Translations under genes and position numbers: made by a program
Source: CAVLDP01 sp963661945
GTDB lineage: Bacteria > Bacillota > Clostridia > Lachnospirales > Lachnospiraceae
Length of the DNA stretch: 64,000 nt
Reading direction: 5' to 3'
Assembly: GCA_963661945.1 (NCBI GenBank)
Contig: CAVLDP010000003.1
Span: 82,450 to 146,449 of the forward strand
Part shown: positions 42,834 through 51,086 of the stretch, in pieces
How the letters are laid out: each line of letters begins with the position of its first letter
How positions within the stretch are numbered: position 1 is the stretch's first letter
Notes under the pieces: model-generated
Database searches by the model: none
What the model was told of the DNA's origin: nothing
Seen by the model: only the letters and a program-made list of their open reading frames with translations

Positions 42834-43574
42834 TTGCAGCAGATTTTCTTGAGAGAAGAAGATATCATAGATGAGATTGCCCTGATTCGTGGTGAGGATG
42901 CCAAACATCTTGGACGAGTACTTCGTATGAGGCCAGGAGAGAAGATTCGTATTTCTACGGACCAGGCCAGAAGCTTTCTGGCAGAGATTATAGAACTGTC
43001 ACAGGATGAGATACAGGCTAGAATTCTCGAGGAGACATCAGAGACAGAACCGAAGAATAGAATTTACCTTTTCCAAGCAATTCCCAAGGGGGATCGAATG
43101 GAGACGGTAATTGAGAAGGCGGTAGAACTTGGTGTCTATGAGATTATTCCTGTTTCCATGAAGTATTGCGTTGTGAAGCTTGATGATAAGAAGAAGGCGA
43201 GCAAAGTCCAAAGATGGCAGAAGATTGCAGAATCTGCAGCAAAGCAATCCAAGCGAAGCCGTATTCCAAGGGTTCTTGATGTGATGACTTATCAGGAGGC
43301 ACTTCAGTATGCATCAAATTGCGATGTGCGTCTCGTCCCTTATGAGAATGAAGAGGGCGTGGAAGCGACTCGTAGAGCACTAGATAAGATAGATGGTGAG
43401 AAATCTATTAGCATTATCATTGGGCCAGAGGGCGGATTCTCTTCTGAAGAAATTGAGGCTGCCAGAGAGAATATGGATGTCATTTCACTTGGAAAGCGAA
43501 TCTTAAGAACGGATACAGCAGCGATTACGACTATGTCACTTGTGATGATGCAGTCAGAATTGGGAGAACTCTAA
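42834..43574 (+). CDS. rsmE: 16S rRNA m3U1498 methyltransferase
   Basis: 246 residues from a TTG start with GAGGAGA 5 bases before. SPOUT-class knot with IGPEGGFSSEEIEAA and LGKRILRTDTAA, both diagnostic for RsmE; the N-terminal PUA-like domain includes HLGRVLRMRPGEKI. Methylates U1498 of 16S rRNA. The stop overlaps the next start (TAATG). Confidence 0.95.
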   Translation: MQQIFLREEDIIDEIALIRGEDAKHLGRVLRMRPGEKIRISTDQARSFLAEIIELSQDEIQARILEETSETEPKNRIYLFQAIPKGDRMETVIEKAVELGVYEIIPVSMKYCVVKLDDKKKASKVQRWQKIAESAAKQSKRSRIPRVLDVMTYQEALQYASNCDVRLVPYENEEGVEATRRALDKIDGEKSISIIIGPEGGFSSEEIEAARENMDVISLGKRILRTDTAAITTMSLVMMQSELGEL

Positions 43575-44728
43575 TGGAAGCTTATTTAGATAATTCGGCA
43601 ACAACTCCTTGTCTCAAGGAGGCATCGGAGCTTGTTGCTAAGGTCTTAACAGAGGATTATGGTAATCCGTCTTCCCTACATAATAAGGGCATGCAGGCTG
43701 AGGAATATGTTAAGAATGCGAGACATGTGATTGCAAAGACTCTGAAGGTATCTGATAAGGAAATCATATTTACTTCAGGCGGAACGGAAGGAAATAATCT
43801 GGCTCTAATTGGGGCGGCTTTAGCCAACAAGCGCATGGGACTTCATATTATTACCACGAAGATTGAACATGCATCGGTTGCGAATCCGATTCATTTCCTT
43901 GAGGAACAGGGCTTTGAAGTGACTTATCTCGATGTCGATGACAAGGGAATCATTTCGCTGAAAGAGCTGCGAGATATCATAAGAGAAGATACCATTTTGG
44001 TATCAATTATGATGGTGAATAATGAGATTGGTGCTCTAGAACCAATTGCGGAGGCAGCTCGTATTATCAAGGAGCAGAATCCGAATACCCTGTTTCACGT
44101 CGATGCAATTCAAGCTTATGGTAAATACGAGATCTTCCCAAGTAGAATGGGAATCGATCTTCTTACTGTTAGCGGCCACAAGATTCATGGCCCTAAGGGA
44201 AGTGGATTTATCTATATACGTGACAAGGCCAAGGTTCGCCCAGAGATCTTGGGAGGCGGCCAGGAGAGAGGAATGCGCTCCGGTACAGAGAATGTTCCTG
44301 CGATTGCAGGCCTTTCACTTGCGGCAAGCTTTATGTATGAGAATCTAGATTCTCATGTGGCTCATCTTAGAGACCTTAAGAAGCATTTTATAGATGGAGT
44401 GTCAGGTATCGATGGATTGTCGATAAATGGTTATACAGATGAGAAGTCGGCGCCTCAGATTGTGTCCGTTTCTGTAGCTGGCGTACGTAGTGAAGTGCTA
44501 CTTCATGCCTTGGAGGATAGAGGTGTCTATGTGTCTGCAGGTTCCGCCTGCTCTTCGAATAAGCCAGCAATTAGCGCAACACTTCGTGCAATTCATTTGC
44601 CATCGAATCTCCTAGATTCCACAGTGCGCTTTAGCTTCTCTATCTACAATACGATAGAAGAAATAGATTATGCCATTTCCTGCATGAAGGAAATTATACC
44701 GACCTTACAGAAATACACAAGACAATAG
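43574..44728 (+). CDS. Cysteine desulfurase (NifS/IscS class)
   Basis: 384 residues. PLP Lys203 in SGHKIHGPKG; catalytic Cys326 in SAGSACSSNKP; FTSGGTEGNNLA at the PLP phosphate site. It mobilises sulfur from cysteine. Because thiI follows after 9 bases, it most likely supplies sulfur for 4-thiouridine in tRNA, like B. subtilis NifZ, rather than for general Fe-S assembly; the fit is inferred from the pairing. Confidence 0.93.
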   Translation: MEAYLDNSATTPCLKEASELVAKVLTEDYGNPSSLHNKGMQAEEYVKNARHVIAKTLKVSDKEIIFTSGGTEGNNLALIGAALANKRMGLHIITTKIEHASVANPIHFLEEQGFEVTYLDVDDKGIISLKELRDIIREDTILVSIMMVNNEIGALEPIAEAARIIKEQNPNTLFHVDAIQAYGKYEIFPSRMGIDLLTVSGHKIHGPKGSGFIYIRDKAKVRPEILGGGQERGMRSGTENVPAIAGLSLAASFMYENLDSHVAHLRDLKKHFIDGVSGIDGLSINGYTDEKSAPQIVSVSVAGVRSEVLLHALEDRGVYVSAGSACSSNKPAISATLRAIHLPSNLLDSTVRFSFSIYNTIEEIDYAISCMKEIIPTLQKYTRQ

Positions 44729-44737
44729 GAGAAATAT

Positions 44738-45925
44738 ATGTATCAGTCTTTTCTAATCAAATATGGTGAAATCGCAGTTAAGGGAAAGAATCGTCATGTC
44801 TTTGAGGACGCCCTGGTGAAGCAGATTAATTATGCTCTGAAGAGGGTGGACGGAAATTTCCTGGTTCATAAGCAGCAGGGACGAATTTTTGTAAATACTG
44901 AGGGAGACTATGATTATGAAGGTGCTGTTGAGGCGCTTAGTAATGTCTTTGGAATTGTTGGATTCTGCCCTTGCGTAATTACAGAGGATTTAGGCTTTGA
45001 CCGTCTTGCAGAAGAAATCATTTCCTATATCGATGAAACCTATCCGAACAAGAATATGACATTTAAGGTGGATGCAAGAAGAGCTCGCAAGAATTATCCA
45101 ATGAATTCTCAGGAAATCAATGCGACTATGGGTGAGAGGATTCTTGATGCCTTCCCAGAGATGAAAGTAGATGTTCACTGCCCAGATGTCTATATTCATA
45201 TCGAGATTCGTGAGCAGATCAATTACTATTCTGAGATTATTCCTGGTCCAGGTGGCATGCCTGTAGGAACCAATGGCTCTGCCATGCTTTTATTATCTGG
45301 TGGAATCGATAGCCCTGTTGCAGGATATATGATTGCAAAGCGTGGAGTAACTCTTGATGCTACCTATTTCCATGCGCCTCCATATACTTCAGAACGCGCC
45401 AAGCAGAAGGTTGTGGATCTGGCTCGTATTGTGTCGAAGTATTCTGGTCCAATCCGTCTTCATGTGGTTAATTTTACCGATGTTCAGCTTGAAATCTATG
45501 AGAAATGTCCTCACGAGGAGCTTACCATTATCATGCGTCGCTACATGATGAAGATTGCGGAACATTTTGCTGCAGAAAATGGAAATCTTGGCCTGGTAAC
45601 TGGTGAAAGCATTGGCCAGGTTGCATCTCAGACGATGCATTCCCTCATGGCAACAAATGAAGTATGTACCTATCCTGTGTATCGTCCTTGTATTGGAATG
45701 GATAAGCAGGAGATTGTAGATATCTCTGAGAGAATTGGAACTTATGAGACATCGATTCTGCCATTTGAGGACTGCTGTACGATCTTTGTTGCCAAGCATC
45801 CTGTTACAAAGCCAAGACTTGAGAACATTCATAAGTCAGAAGAGAAGCTTGCGGATACGATAGATGCTTTGGTTGAGACAGCAATTGCTACGACAGAGAC
45901 AATTTTAGTTCAGGCAGAAGACTAG
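44738..45925 (+). CDS. thiI: tRNA 4-thiouridine synthase ThiI
   Basis: 395 residues. N-terminal ferredoxin-like and THUMP domains (~1-165), PP-loop SGGIDS (187-192), no rhodanese domain, as in Bacillus, so sulfur comes directly from the neighbouring desulfurase. Makes s4U8 in tRNA. SD AGGAG. Ends at a hairpin terminator shared with the HPr-like gene. Confidence 0.95.
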   Translation: MYQSFLIKYGEIAVKGKNRHVFEDALVKQINYALKRVDGNFLVHKQQGRIFVNTEGDYDYEGAVEALSNVFGIVGFCPCVITEDLGFDRLAEEIISYIDETYPNKNMTFKVDARRARKNYPMNSQEINATMGERILDAFPEMKVDVHCPDVYIHIEIREQINYYSEIIPGPGGMPVGTNGSAMLLLSGGIDSPVAGYMIAKRGVTLDATYFHAPPYTSERAKQKVVDLARIVSKYSGPIRLHVVNFTDVQLEIYEKCPHEELTIIMRRYMMKIAEHFAAENGNLGLVTGESIGQVASQTMHSLMATNEVCTYPVYRPCIGMDKQEIVDISERIGTYETSILPFEDCCTIFVAKHPVTKPRLENIHKSEEKLADTIDALVETAIATTETILVQAED

Positions 45926-45937
45926 GAAATGGGCAAG

Positions 45938-45967
45938 AAAAAAGCACAGGCAGTTAGCCTGTGCTTT
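45938..45967. terminator. Terminator between thiI and the HPr-like gene
   Basis: AAAGCACAGGC (45941-45951) pairs with GCCTGTGCTTT (45957-45967), 5-base loop. The A tract before it gives six T on the minus strand, so it is strongest for the HPr-like gene; the plus-strand T tract is only TTT. Confidence 0.8.
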
Positions 45968-45984
45968 AAGTAAGTCTCTTGATT

Positions 45985-46215
45985 CTATACAAGATATGGC
46001 TTTAATGCCTCGAGAATCTCATCTATGCCATCTTCTGCATGAATTGCAAGATCGATTGGCTTAGATAAATCTAAACTAAAGATACCCATGATAGACTTGG
46101 CATCAATTACATATCTGCCGGAAATCAAATCAAAATCGGAATCCATTGCGCTAATTGTGTTAACGAATGACTTAACCTTGTCAATTGAATTTAATGAAAT
46201 CTGAACGGTCTTCAT
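45985..46215 (-). CDS. HPr-like protein without the phosphorelay histidine
   Basis: 76 residues with the HPr fold pattern. AKSIMGIFSLDL matches the regulatory Ser46 region of HPr (Ser41 here). Aligning without gaps from that point, the place of active-site His15 is Ser10 (LNSIDKVKSF instead of GIHARPA). It therefore cannot take part in PTS phosphotransfer but could still be a target of HPr kinase, like Crh of Bacillus, and act in carbon-catabolite control. Own promoter and terminator. Confidence 0.82.
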   Translation of the reverse strand: MKTVQISLNSIDKVKSFVNTISAMDSDFDLISGRYVIDAKSIMGIFSLDLSKPIDLAIHAEDGIDEILEALKPYLV

Positions 46216-46250
46216 TGAATTACCTCCTAAATACTTTGGTTTCTAGCGTT

Positions 46251-46279
46251 ATCGTAGTCTATTTATAAGGAAAAGTCAA
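46251..46279 (-). promoter_or_regulatory. Promoter of the HPr-like gene
   Basis: On the minus strand TTGACT (46274-46279), 17-base spacer, TACGAT (46251-46256), 36 bases before the start codon. Confidence 0.6.
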
Positions 46280-46297
46280 TAAACGAAGGAGCTATTC

Positions 46298-47617
46298 ATG
46301 AAAAAGGCAGCACTACATAATCTGGGCTGTAAAGTAAATACATATGAGACAGAGGCTATGCAACAGCTTCTTGAGAAGGCAGGATATGAAATTGTATCCT
46401 TTAGGGACATGGCAGACGTCTATGTGATTAATACCTGTGCCGTGACAAATGTTGCATCACAGAAATCTCGCCAAATGATTCATAGAGCCAGAAAACTAAA
46501 TCCTGATGCGGTGCTTGTAGCGACAGGCTGTTATGTACAGACTTCGGTGGAACAGGTGAAGGAAGATCTCTCTATTGATATAGTCCTTGGCAATAATCAC
46601 AAATCAGAGCTTGTAGAAGAGATTGATCGCTTCCTTATAGAACGTCATAAGGAAATGGATATTGAAGATATTAATCAGGGACGTGTGTCCTATGAGAATA
46701 TGTCTATCGATAAAACTGCAGAGCATACGAGAGCTTTCCTTAAGGTTCAGGATGGCTGCAATCAGTTTTGTTCTTACTGTATTATCCCATATGCAAGGGG
46801 CAGAATTCGTTCCAGAGAGATTTCTGATGTGATTACTGAGGTAGAGAAGCTAGCGGAGGCGTCCTACCAGGAGGTTGTTCTTACAGGTATTCATCTTAGC
46901 TCTTATGGCGAAGGCGAAGATTATAAGCTGATTGATCTGATTGAACAGGTGGCTTCGGTTCCCAAAATCAAGAGAATTCGACTTGGTTCTCTCGAGCCTC
47001 AGATTGTAACGGATGAATTCGTTCAAAGGTTAGGACAGGTGGAGAAGATTTGTCCTCATTTTCACCTCTCTCTCCAGAGTGGCTGCGATTCCGTCTTGCA
47101 GAGAATGAACCGTAAATATGATGCGGCTCAATACGAGGAGGGTTGCAGGAGACTTCGAAGTGTTTTCCCAAACTGCGCAATTACAACAGATGTGATTGTG
47201 GGATTCCCGCAGGAGACAGAAGAAGAGTTTCGCATTACCGTGGACTATCTGAAGAAGATTCATTTCTACGAGATGCATATCTTCAAATTCTCTCGTCGCA
47301 AGGGAACGAGAGCAGATCTGATGGAAGGTCAGATTGATGAACAAATTAAGACGCTTAGAAGTAATGAGCTTCTTGCATTGGCAGATCAGATGTCTATAGA
47401 ATATAGGGAGAGCTTTCTTGGGCATAGGGTAGAGGCTCTACTTGAGGAAGAGATTGAACTGGATGGTAGGAAGTACTTTGTAGGATTTACCAGAGAGTAT
47501 GTAAGAGTGGCGGTTCCAAGTGAGAGGGATTACCATAATTGCCTCATTTTTGGACTTGCTAAGGAAATACTTTGTGGTGAGTATCTTTTGCTTGAGGATG
47601 TTGAATTTTCGTTATAG
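46298..47617 (+). CDS. mtaB: tRNA t6A37 methylthiotransferase
   Basis: 439 residues. Three auxiliary-cluster Cys (Cys11, Cys47, Cys78) and the radical-SAM triad Cys154, Cys158, Cys161 (CNQFCSYCIIPYARG), then a TRAM domain at the end. The N-terminal LGCKVNTYETEAM is the MtaB type, distinct from MiaB and RimO. Turns t6A37 into ms2t6A37 in tRNAs reading ANN codons. SD AAGGAG. Confidence 0.94.
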   Translation: MKKAALHNLGCKVNTYETEAMQQLLEKAGYEIVSFRDMADVYVINTCAVTNVASQKSRQMIHRARKLNPDAVLVATGCYVQTSVEQVKEDLSIDIVLGNNHKSELVEEIDRFLIERHKEMDIEDINQGRVSYENMSIDKTAEHTRAFLKVQDGCNQFCSYCIIPYARGRIRSREISDVITEVEKLAEASYQEVVLTGIHLSSYGEGEDYKLIDLIEQVASVPKIKRIRLGSLEPQIVTDEFVQRLGQVEKICPHFHLSLQSGCDSVLQRMNRKYDAAQYEEGCRRLRSVFPNCAITTDVIVGFPQETEEEFRITVDYLKKIHFYEMHIFKFSRRKGTRADLMEGQIDEQIKTLRSNELLALADQMSIEYRESFLGHRVEALLEEEIELDGRKYFVGFTREYVRVAVPSERDYHNCLIFGLAKEILCGEYLLLEDVEFSL

Positions 47618-47629
47618 TTATATTAGAAT
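47601..47629 (+). promoter_or_regulatory. Promoter of ireB-ruvX-DUF1292
   Basis: TTGAAT (47601-47606), 17-base spacer, TAGAAT (47624-47629). The -35 lies in the last codons of mtaB. Confidence 0.6.
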
Positions 47630-47669
47630 TGTTTTTATCTATAGTGAGCTTTCGAATGGAGCGTGACAG

Positions 47670-47936
47670 ATGCAGGACATTAGCAATACTCAGTACTTTA
47701 AGGTTGAGAAAGAGACAACAATCGGTGTGAAGGAGATTCTGAAGACCGTATTTGAGGCTCTTGAGGAGAAGGGATATAATCCTCTGAATCAGATTGTGGG
47801 ATATGTAATGTCTGGAGACCCAACATTTATTACCAGTCATAATAATGCACGTAGCCTTATTATGAAGGTAGAGAGGGACGAATTGGTTGAGGAGTTGCTT
47901 CGCGAATATATTAAGAGTGAAGCGTGGAATCATTAA
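47670..47936 (+). CDS. ireB: IreB-family regulatory phosphoprotein (UPF0297)
   Basis: 88 residues. FKVEKETTIGVKEIL, ALEEKGYNPLNQIVGYVMSGDP (core NPLNQIVGYVMSGDP) and ITSHNNARSLI are the hallmark blocks of UPF0297/IreB. In Enterococcus the protein is phosphorylated on a Thr of the N-terminal TT pair by the PASTA kinase IreK; the TT pair is present here. Order ireB-ruvX-DUF1292 is the yrzL-yrrK-yrzB order of Bacillus. Stop overlaps the ruvX start. Confidence 0.93.
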   Translation: MQDISNTQYFKVEKETTIGVKEILKTVFEALEEKGYNPLNQIVGYVMSGDPTFITSHNNARSLIMKVERDELVEELLREYIKSEAWNH

Positions 47937-48385
47937 TGGTTAATAATACTCGAATTATGGGACTGGATTTTGGATCGAAGACCGTTGGAGTTGCCGTCTC
48001 AGATCTTCTTATGCTTACAGCCCAGGGAGTAGAGATTATTCGTCGTGAGAAGCCAAATAAGCTTCGAAGGACACTCTCCAGAATTGGAGAATTAATTACA
48101 GAATATCAAGTAGATACAATTGTTCTTGGACTTCCGCTGAATATGGACGGTTCGGAGGGAGAACGATGCATTAAGACTCGTGAATTTGCATCCATGCTGG
48201 AGGCCAGGTTTCATTTGCCTATTATATTCTGTGATGAGAGACTGACTACGGTCGAAGCGGACGAGATTATGATGGAATCTGGAATCGTAGGTCGCTTAGA
48301 GCGTAAGAAGTATGTGGATGAATTGGCAGCAATGCTGATTCTTCAATCGTACCTAGATGAACAAGTGAATTGTAATAAGGGGTAG
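47936..48385 (+). CDS. ruvX: RuvX/YqgF RNase H-like protein (pre-16S rRNA nuclease)
   Basis: 149 residues from the ATG in TAATG at 47936 (GTG 47924 is a possible longer start). IMGLDFGSKTVGVAVSDLL is split by the catalytic Asp (core GLDFGSKTVGVAVSD); LGLPLNMDGSEG and DERLTTVEADE carry further acidic residues. Processes the 5' end of 16S rRNA. Short for the fold but normal for the family. Confidence 0.93.
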   Translation: MVNNTRIMGLDFGSKTVGVAVSDLLMLTAQGVEIIRREKPNKLRRTLSRIGELITEYQVDTIVLGLPLNMDGSEGERCIKTREFASMLEARFHLPIIFCDERLTTVEADEIMMESGIVGRLERKKYVDELAAMLILQSYLDEQVNCNKG

Positions 48386-48417
48386 AGATATCCCTTTCTT
48401 TTGGAGTGCAAGAATTT

Positions 48418-48672
48418 ATGGATCAGATTGTATTTATTGATGAAGAGACCGGTGAAGAGGTCTTACTATACGTATTAGAAGAGACGACTATTTCTGAACA
48501 GCACTATCTTCTTCTGGCAGAGGATGCAGAGGGAGACAGTGATGCATATATTTTCCGTGAGATTGGCGGAGATGATGAGGAATCTACCTACGAACCAGTA
48601 GAAGATGATGTGGAGCTTGAGGCAGTCATCAAGGTTTTTGAGGAATTAATGGATGATACAGCATTTGAATGA
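48418..48672 (+). CDS. DUF1292 protein (UPF0473, YrzB type)
   Basis: 84 residues, very acidic. IVFIDEETGEEVLLYVLEET followed by YLLLAEDAEGDSDAYIFRE (cores DEETGEEVLLYVLEET, YLLLAEDAEGDSDAYIF) is the DUF1292 pattern. Function unknown. ATG 48418 has TTGGAG upstream; the GTG at 48406 overlaps that SD. Last gene of the ireB transcript; a hairpin follows. Confidence 0.88.
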   Translation: MDQIVFIDEETGEEVLLYVLEETTISEQHYLLLAEDAEGDSDAYIFREIGGDDEESTYEPVEDDVELEAVIKVFEELMDDTAFE

Positions 48673-48710
48673 TGCTGCGTGTGGATACATTTATTTTATT
48701 TAGCAAATCT

Positions 48711-48744
48711 AAGTCCGAAGTTTTTAAGAGCGGGCTTTGTTTTT
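48711..48744 (+). terminator. Terminator after the DUF1292 gene
   Basis: AAGTCCG (48711-48717) pairs with CGGGCTT (48731-48737, one G-T pair), then TTTGTTTTT-like tract. It ends 12 bases before the rnjA SD. Confidence 0.55.
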
Positions 48745-48769
48745 GTGTACGATGTTAGGAGGAATTTTT

Positions 48770-50431
48770 TTGAAGAAAACAAATAATGACAAGCTTAAGG
48801 TAATCCCTCTTGGAGGACTTGAGCAGATTGGAATGAACATTACTGCCTTTCAGTATGGAGACAGTATTATTGTTGTGGATTGCGGTTTGGCATTCCCAGA
48901 AGATGACATGCTTGGTGTAGACCTTGTAATTCCAGATATTACTTATCTGAAGGAACATGAGGATATGGTAAAGGGCTTCTTCATCACACATGGTCATGAG
49001 GATCATATTGGTGCAATTCCTTATGTTATGAAGGAACTTAATGTACCAATTTATGCAACGAAGCTCACCATGGGCATCATCGAGCATAAGCTCGAAGAGC
49101 ATGGACTTATGAAGAAGGTAAAGCGTAAGGTCGTAAAGTACGGGCAGCATATTAATTCTGGTGCCTTTCGCGTAGAATTCATTAAGACCAATCATAGTAT
49201 TCAGGATGCTGCGGCACTTGCTATTTATTCTCCAGTTGGCACCATCATCCACACAGGTGACTTCAAGGTGGATTATACACCGGTATTCGGTGATGCTATT
49301 GATTTACAGCGTTTTGCAGAGCTTGGCAAGAAGGGCGTTTTAGCTGTTATGTGCGACTCTACGAATGCAGAGAGACCAGGCTTCACCCAGTCAGAGCGTA
49401 CAGTTGGCGCCAAGATTGACAGTATATTCGCAGACAATATGGACACGCGTATCATCATCGCTACATTTGCATCCAATGTCGATCGAGTTCAGCAGATTAT
49501 TAATTCTGCTCACAAATACGGACGCAAGGTTGTTGTCGAGGGTCGAAGCATGGTTAATATTATTGCTACCGCTTCGGAACTTGGCTATCTGAACATTCCA
49601 GAGAATACTCTGATCAATGTCGACGAGCTAAAGAATTTCCCAGATGAGAAGACTTGCCTTATTACTACAGGTTCTCAGGGTGAGTCGATGGCTGCCTTGT
49701 CTCGTATGGCAAATGGTACTCATCGCAAGATTCAGATTAAGCCAAAGGATACGATTGTATTTTCTTCTCATCCAATCCCTGGAAATGAGAAGGCTGTTGG
49801 AAATGTCATGAATGAGCTTTATCGCAAGGGCGCTAATGTGATTTTCCAGGATGTCCATGTTTCAGGACACGCTTGCCAGGAAGAGATTAAGCTTATTTAC
49901 TCGCTGGTTCAGCCGAAGTATGCAATTCCAGTTCATGGAGAGTATAAGCACCTTCGTGCTCAGGAATCGATTGTGAAGTCTCTAGGCTATGACAGTGATC
50001 ACATCTTCCTTCTGAATTCCGGCGATGTACTTGAATTTGATGAGAAGCAGAATGCCAAGGTAAATGGCCACGTTCACACTGGTGCTGTAATGGTTGATGG
50101 ACTTGGCGTCGGCGATGTTGGCAATATTGTTCTTAGAGATCGTCAGCATCTGGCGGAAGATGGTATCATTATCGTTGTGATGACCATGGAAGCTGGTCAG
50201 ATTGTGGCTGGTCCAGATATTGTATCAAGGGGCTTTGTCTATGTGAGAGATTCTGAGGATCTGATGGATAGCGCTAGAGCGGTCCTTGCTGATACTGTGG
50301 ATCGACTGTCTGAGCGTAATGTCTCTGATTGGACCAAGATTAAGACAGAGGTGAAATCATCACTTTCCGACTTCGTCTGGAAGGAAACGCAGAGAAGACC
50401 GATGATTCTACCAATTATTATGGAAGTATAA
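48770..50431 (+). CDS. rnjA: Ribonuclease J
   Basis: 553 residues from a TTG start with AGGAGGA 7 bases before. Metallo-beta-lactamase motif HGHEDH (74-79), beta-CASP region (CDSTNAERPG, ATFASNVDRVQ, VVEGRSM, TTGSQGE), later VHVSGHA and the C-terminal dimerisation domain. A 5'-3' exonuclease and endonuclease central to mRNA decay and rRNA maturation. It replaces mltG at the place of yrrL in the Bacillus order. Confidence 0.95.
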   Translation: MKKTNNDKLKVIPLGGLEQIGMNITAFQYGDSIIVVDCGLAFPEDDMLGVDLVIPDITYLKEHEDMVKGFFITHGHEDHIGAIPYVMKELNVPIYATKLTMGIIEHKLEEHGLMKKVKRKVVKYGQHINSGAFRVEFIKTNHSIQDAAALAIYSPVGTIIHTGDFKVDYTPVFGDAIDLQRFAELGKKGVLAVMCDSTNAERPGFTQSERTVGAKIDSIFADNMDTRIIIATFASNVDRVQQIINSAHKYGRKVVVEGRSMVNIIATASELGYLNIPENTLINVDELKNFPDEKTCLITTGSQGESMAALSRMANGTHRKIQIKPKDTIVFSSHPIPGNEKAVGNVMNELYRKGANVIFQDVHVSGHACQEEIKLIYSLVQPKYAIPVHGEYKHLRAQESIVKSLGYDSDHIFLLNSGDVLEFDEKQNAKVNGHVHTGAVMVDGLGVGDVGNIVLRDRQHLAEDGIIIVVMTMEAGQIVAGPDIVSRGFVYVRDSEDLMDSARAVLADTVDRLSERNVSDWTKIKTEVKSSLSDFVWKETQRRPMILPIIMEV

Positions 50432-50432
50432 T

Positions 50433-51074
50433 ATGATAATCGATGATCGTTTTACTACTTATATGAATTCGCTGGCTATTGATAATACACCCTTGCTTCA
50501 AGAGATCGAAAGGGAGGCATTAGCTTCATTTGTTCCTATTATTCGAAGAGAAACTCAGGAATATCTGAAATTTATGCTTGCACTAAATCAGCCAGGGCGA
50601 ATTCTCGAAGTAGGCGCGGCGGTTGGCTTTTCTTCAATTCTTATGGCAACCTATGGGCCAGCAAATTGTACTATTGATACGATTGAGAATTATGCGCCCA
50701 GGATTCCAGTTGCCAGAGAGAACATAAAGCGTGCTGGTTTTGAAGACCGGATTACCCTTTATGAAGGGGATGCACAGGATATTCTTGGGACGTTATCCGG
50801 AAGCTATGATTTTATATTTATGGATGCTGCCAAGGGACAATATCCTATCTTTTTCCCGATGATACGACCTCTTATGCACAAGGGGACGGTTATGATTACG
50901 GATAATGTGCTGCAGGATGGGGATATTATTGAGTCCCATTATGCAGTGAATAGACGAAATCGTACGATTCATAAGAGGGTTCGGGATTATCTATATGAAT
51001 TGTCCCATGACGAGGAGCTTGCCTTTAGCTTGCTTCCGATTGGTGATGGCTTATGTGTGACTGTTGTACGATAG
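50433..51074 (+). CDS. trmR: O-methyltransferase, probable TrmR (5-hydroxyuridine tRNA methyltransferase)
   Basis: 213 residues, class I O-methyltransferase of the caffeoyl-CoA type: ILEVGAAVGFSSILMA SAM motif, FIFMDAAKGQYP acidic metal site, DNVLQDG. In Bacillus the gene at this place (yrrM, after yrzB) encodes TrmR, which methylates ho5U34 to mo5U34. The next gene is the U32 hydroxylase homologue as in Bacillus, so the assignment rests on family plus gene order. Starts 1 base after rnjA. Confidence 0.85.
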   Translation: MIIDDRFTTYMNSLAIDNTPLLQEIEREALASFVPIIRRETQEYLKFMLALNQPGRILEVGAAVGFSSILMATYGPANCTIDTIENYAPRIPVARENIKRAGFEDRITLYEGDAQDILGTLSGSYDFIFMDAAKGQYPIFFPMIRPLMHKGTVMITDNVLQDGDIIESHYAVNRRNRTIHKRVRDYLYELSHDEELAFSLLPIGDGLCVTVVR

Positions 51075-51086
51075 TTGTGAGGTAAG

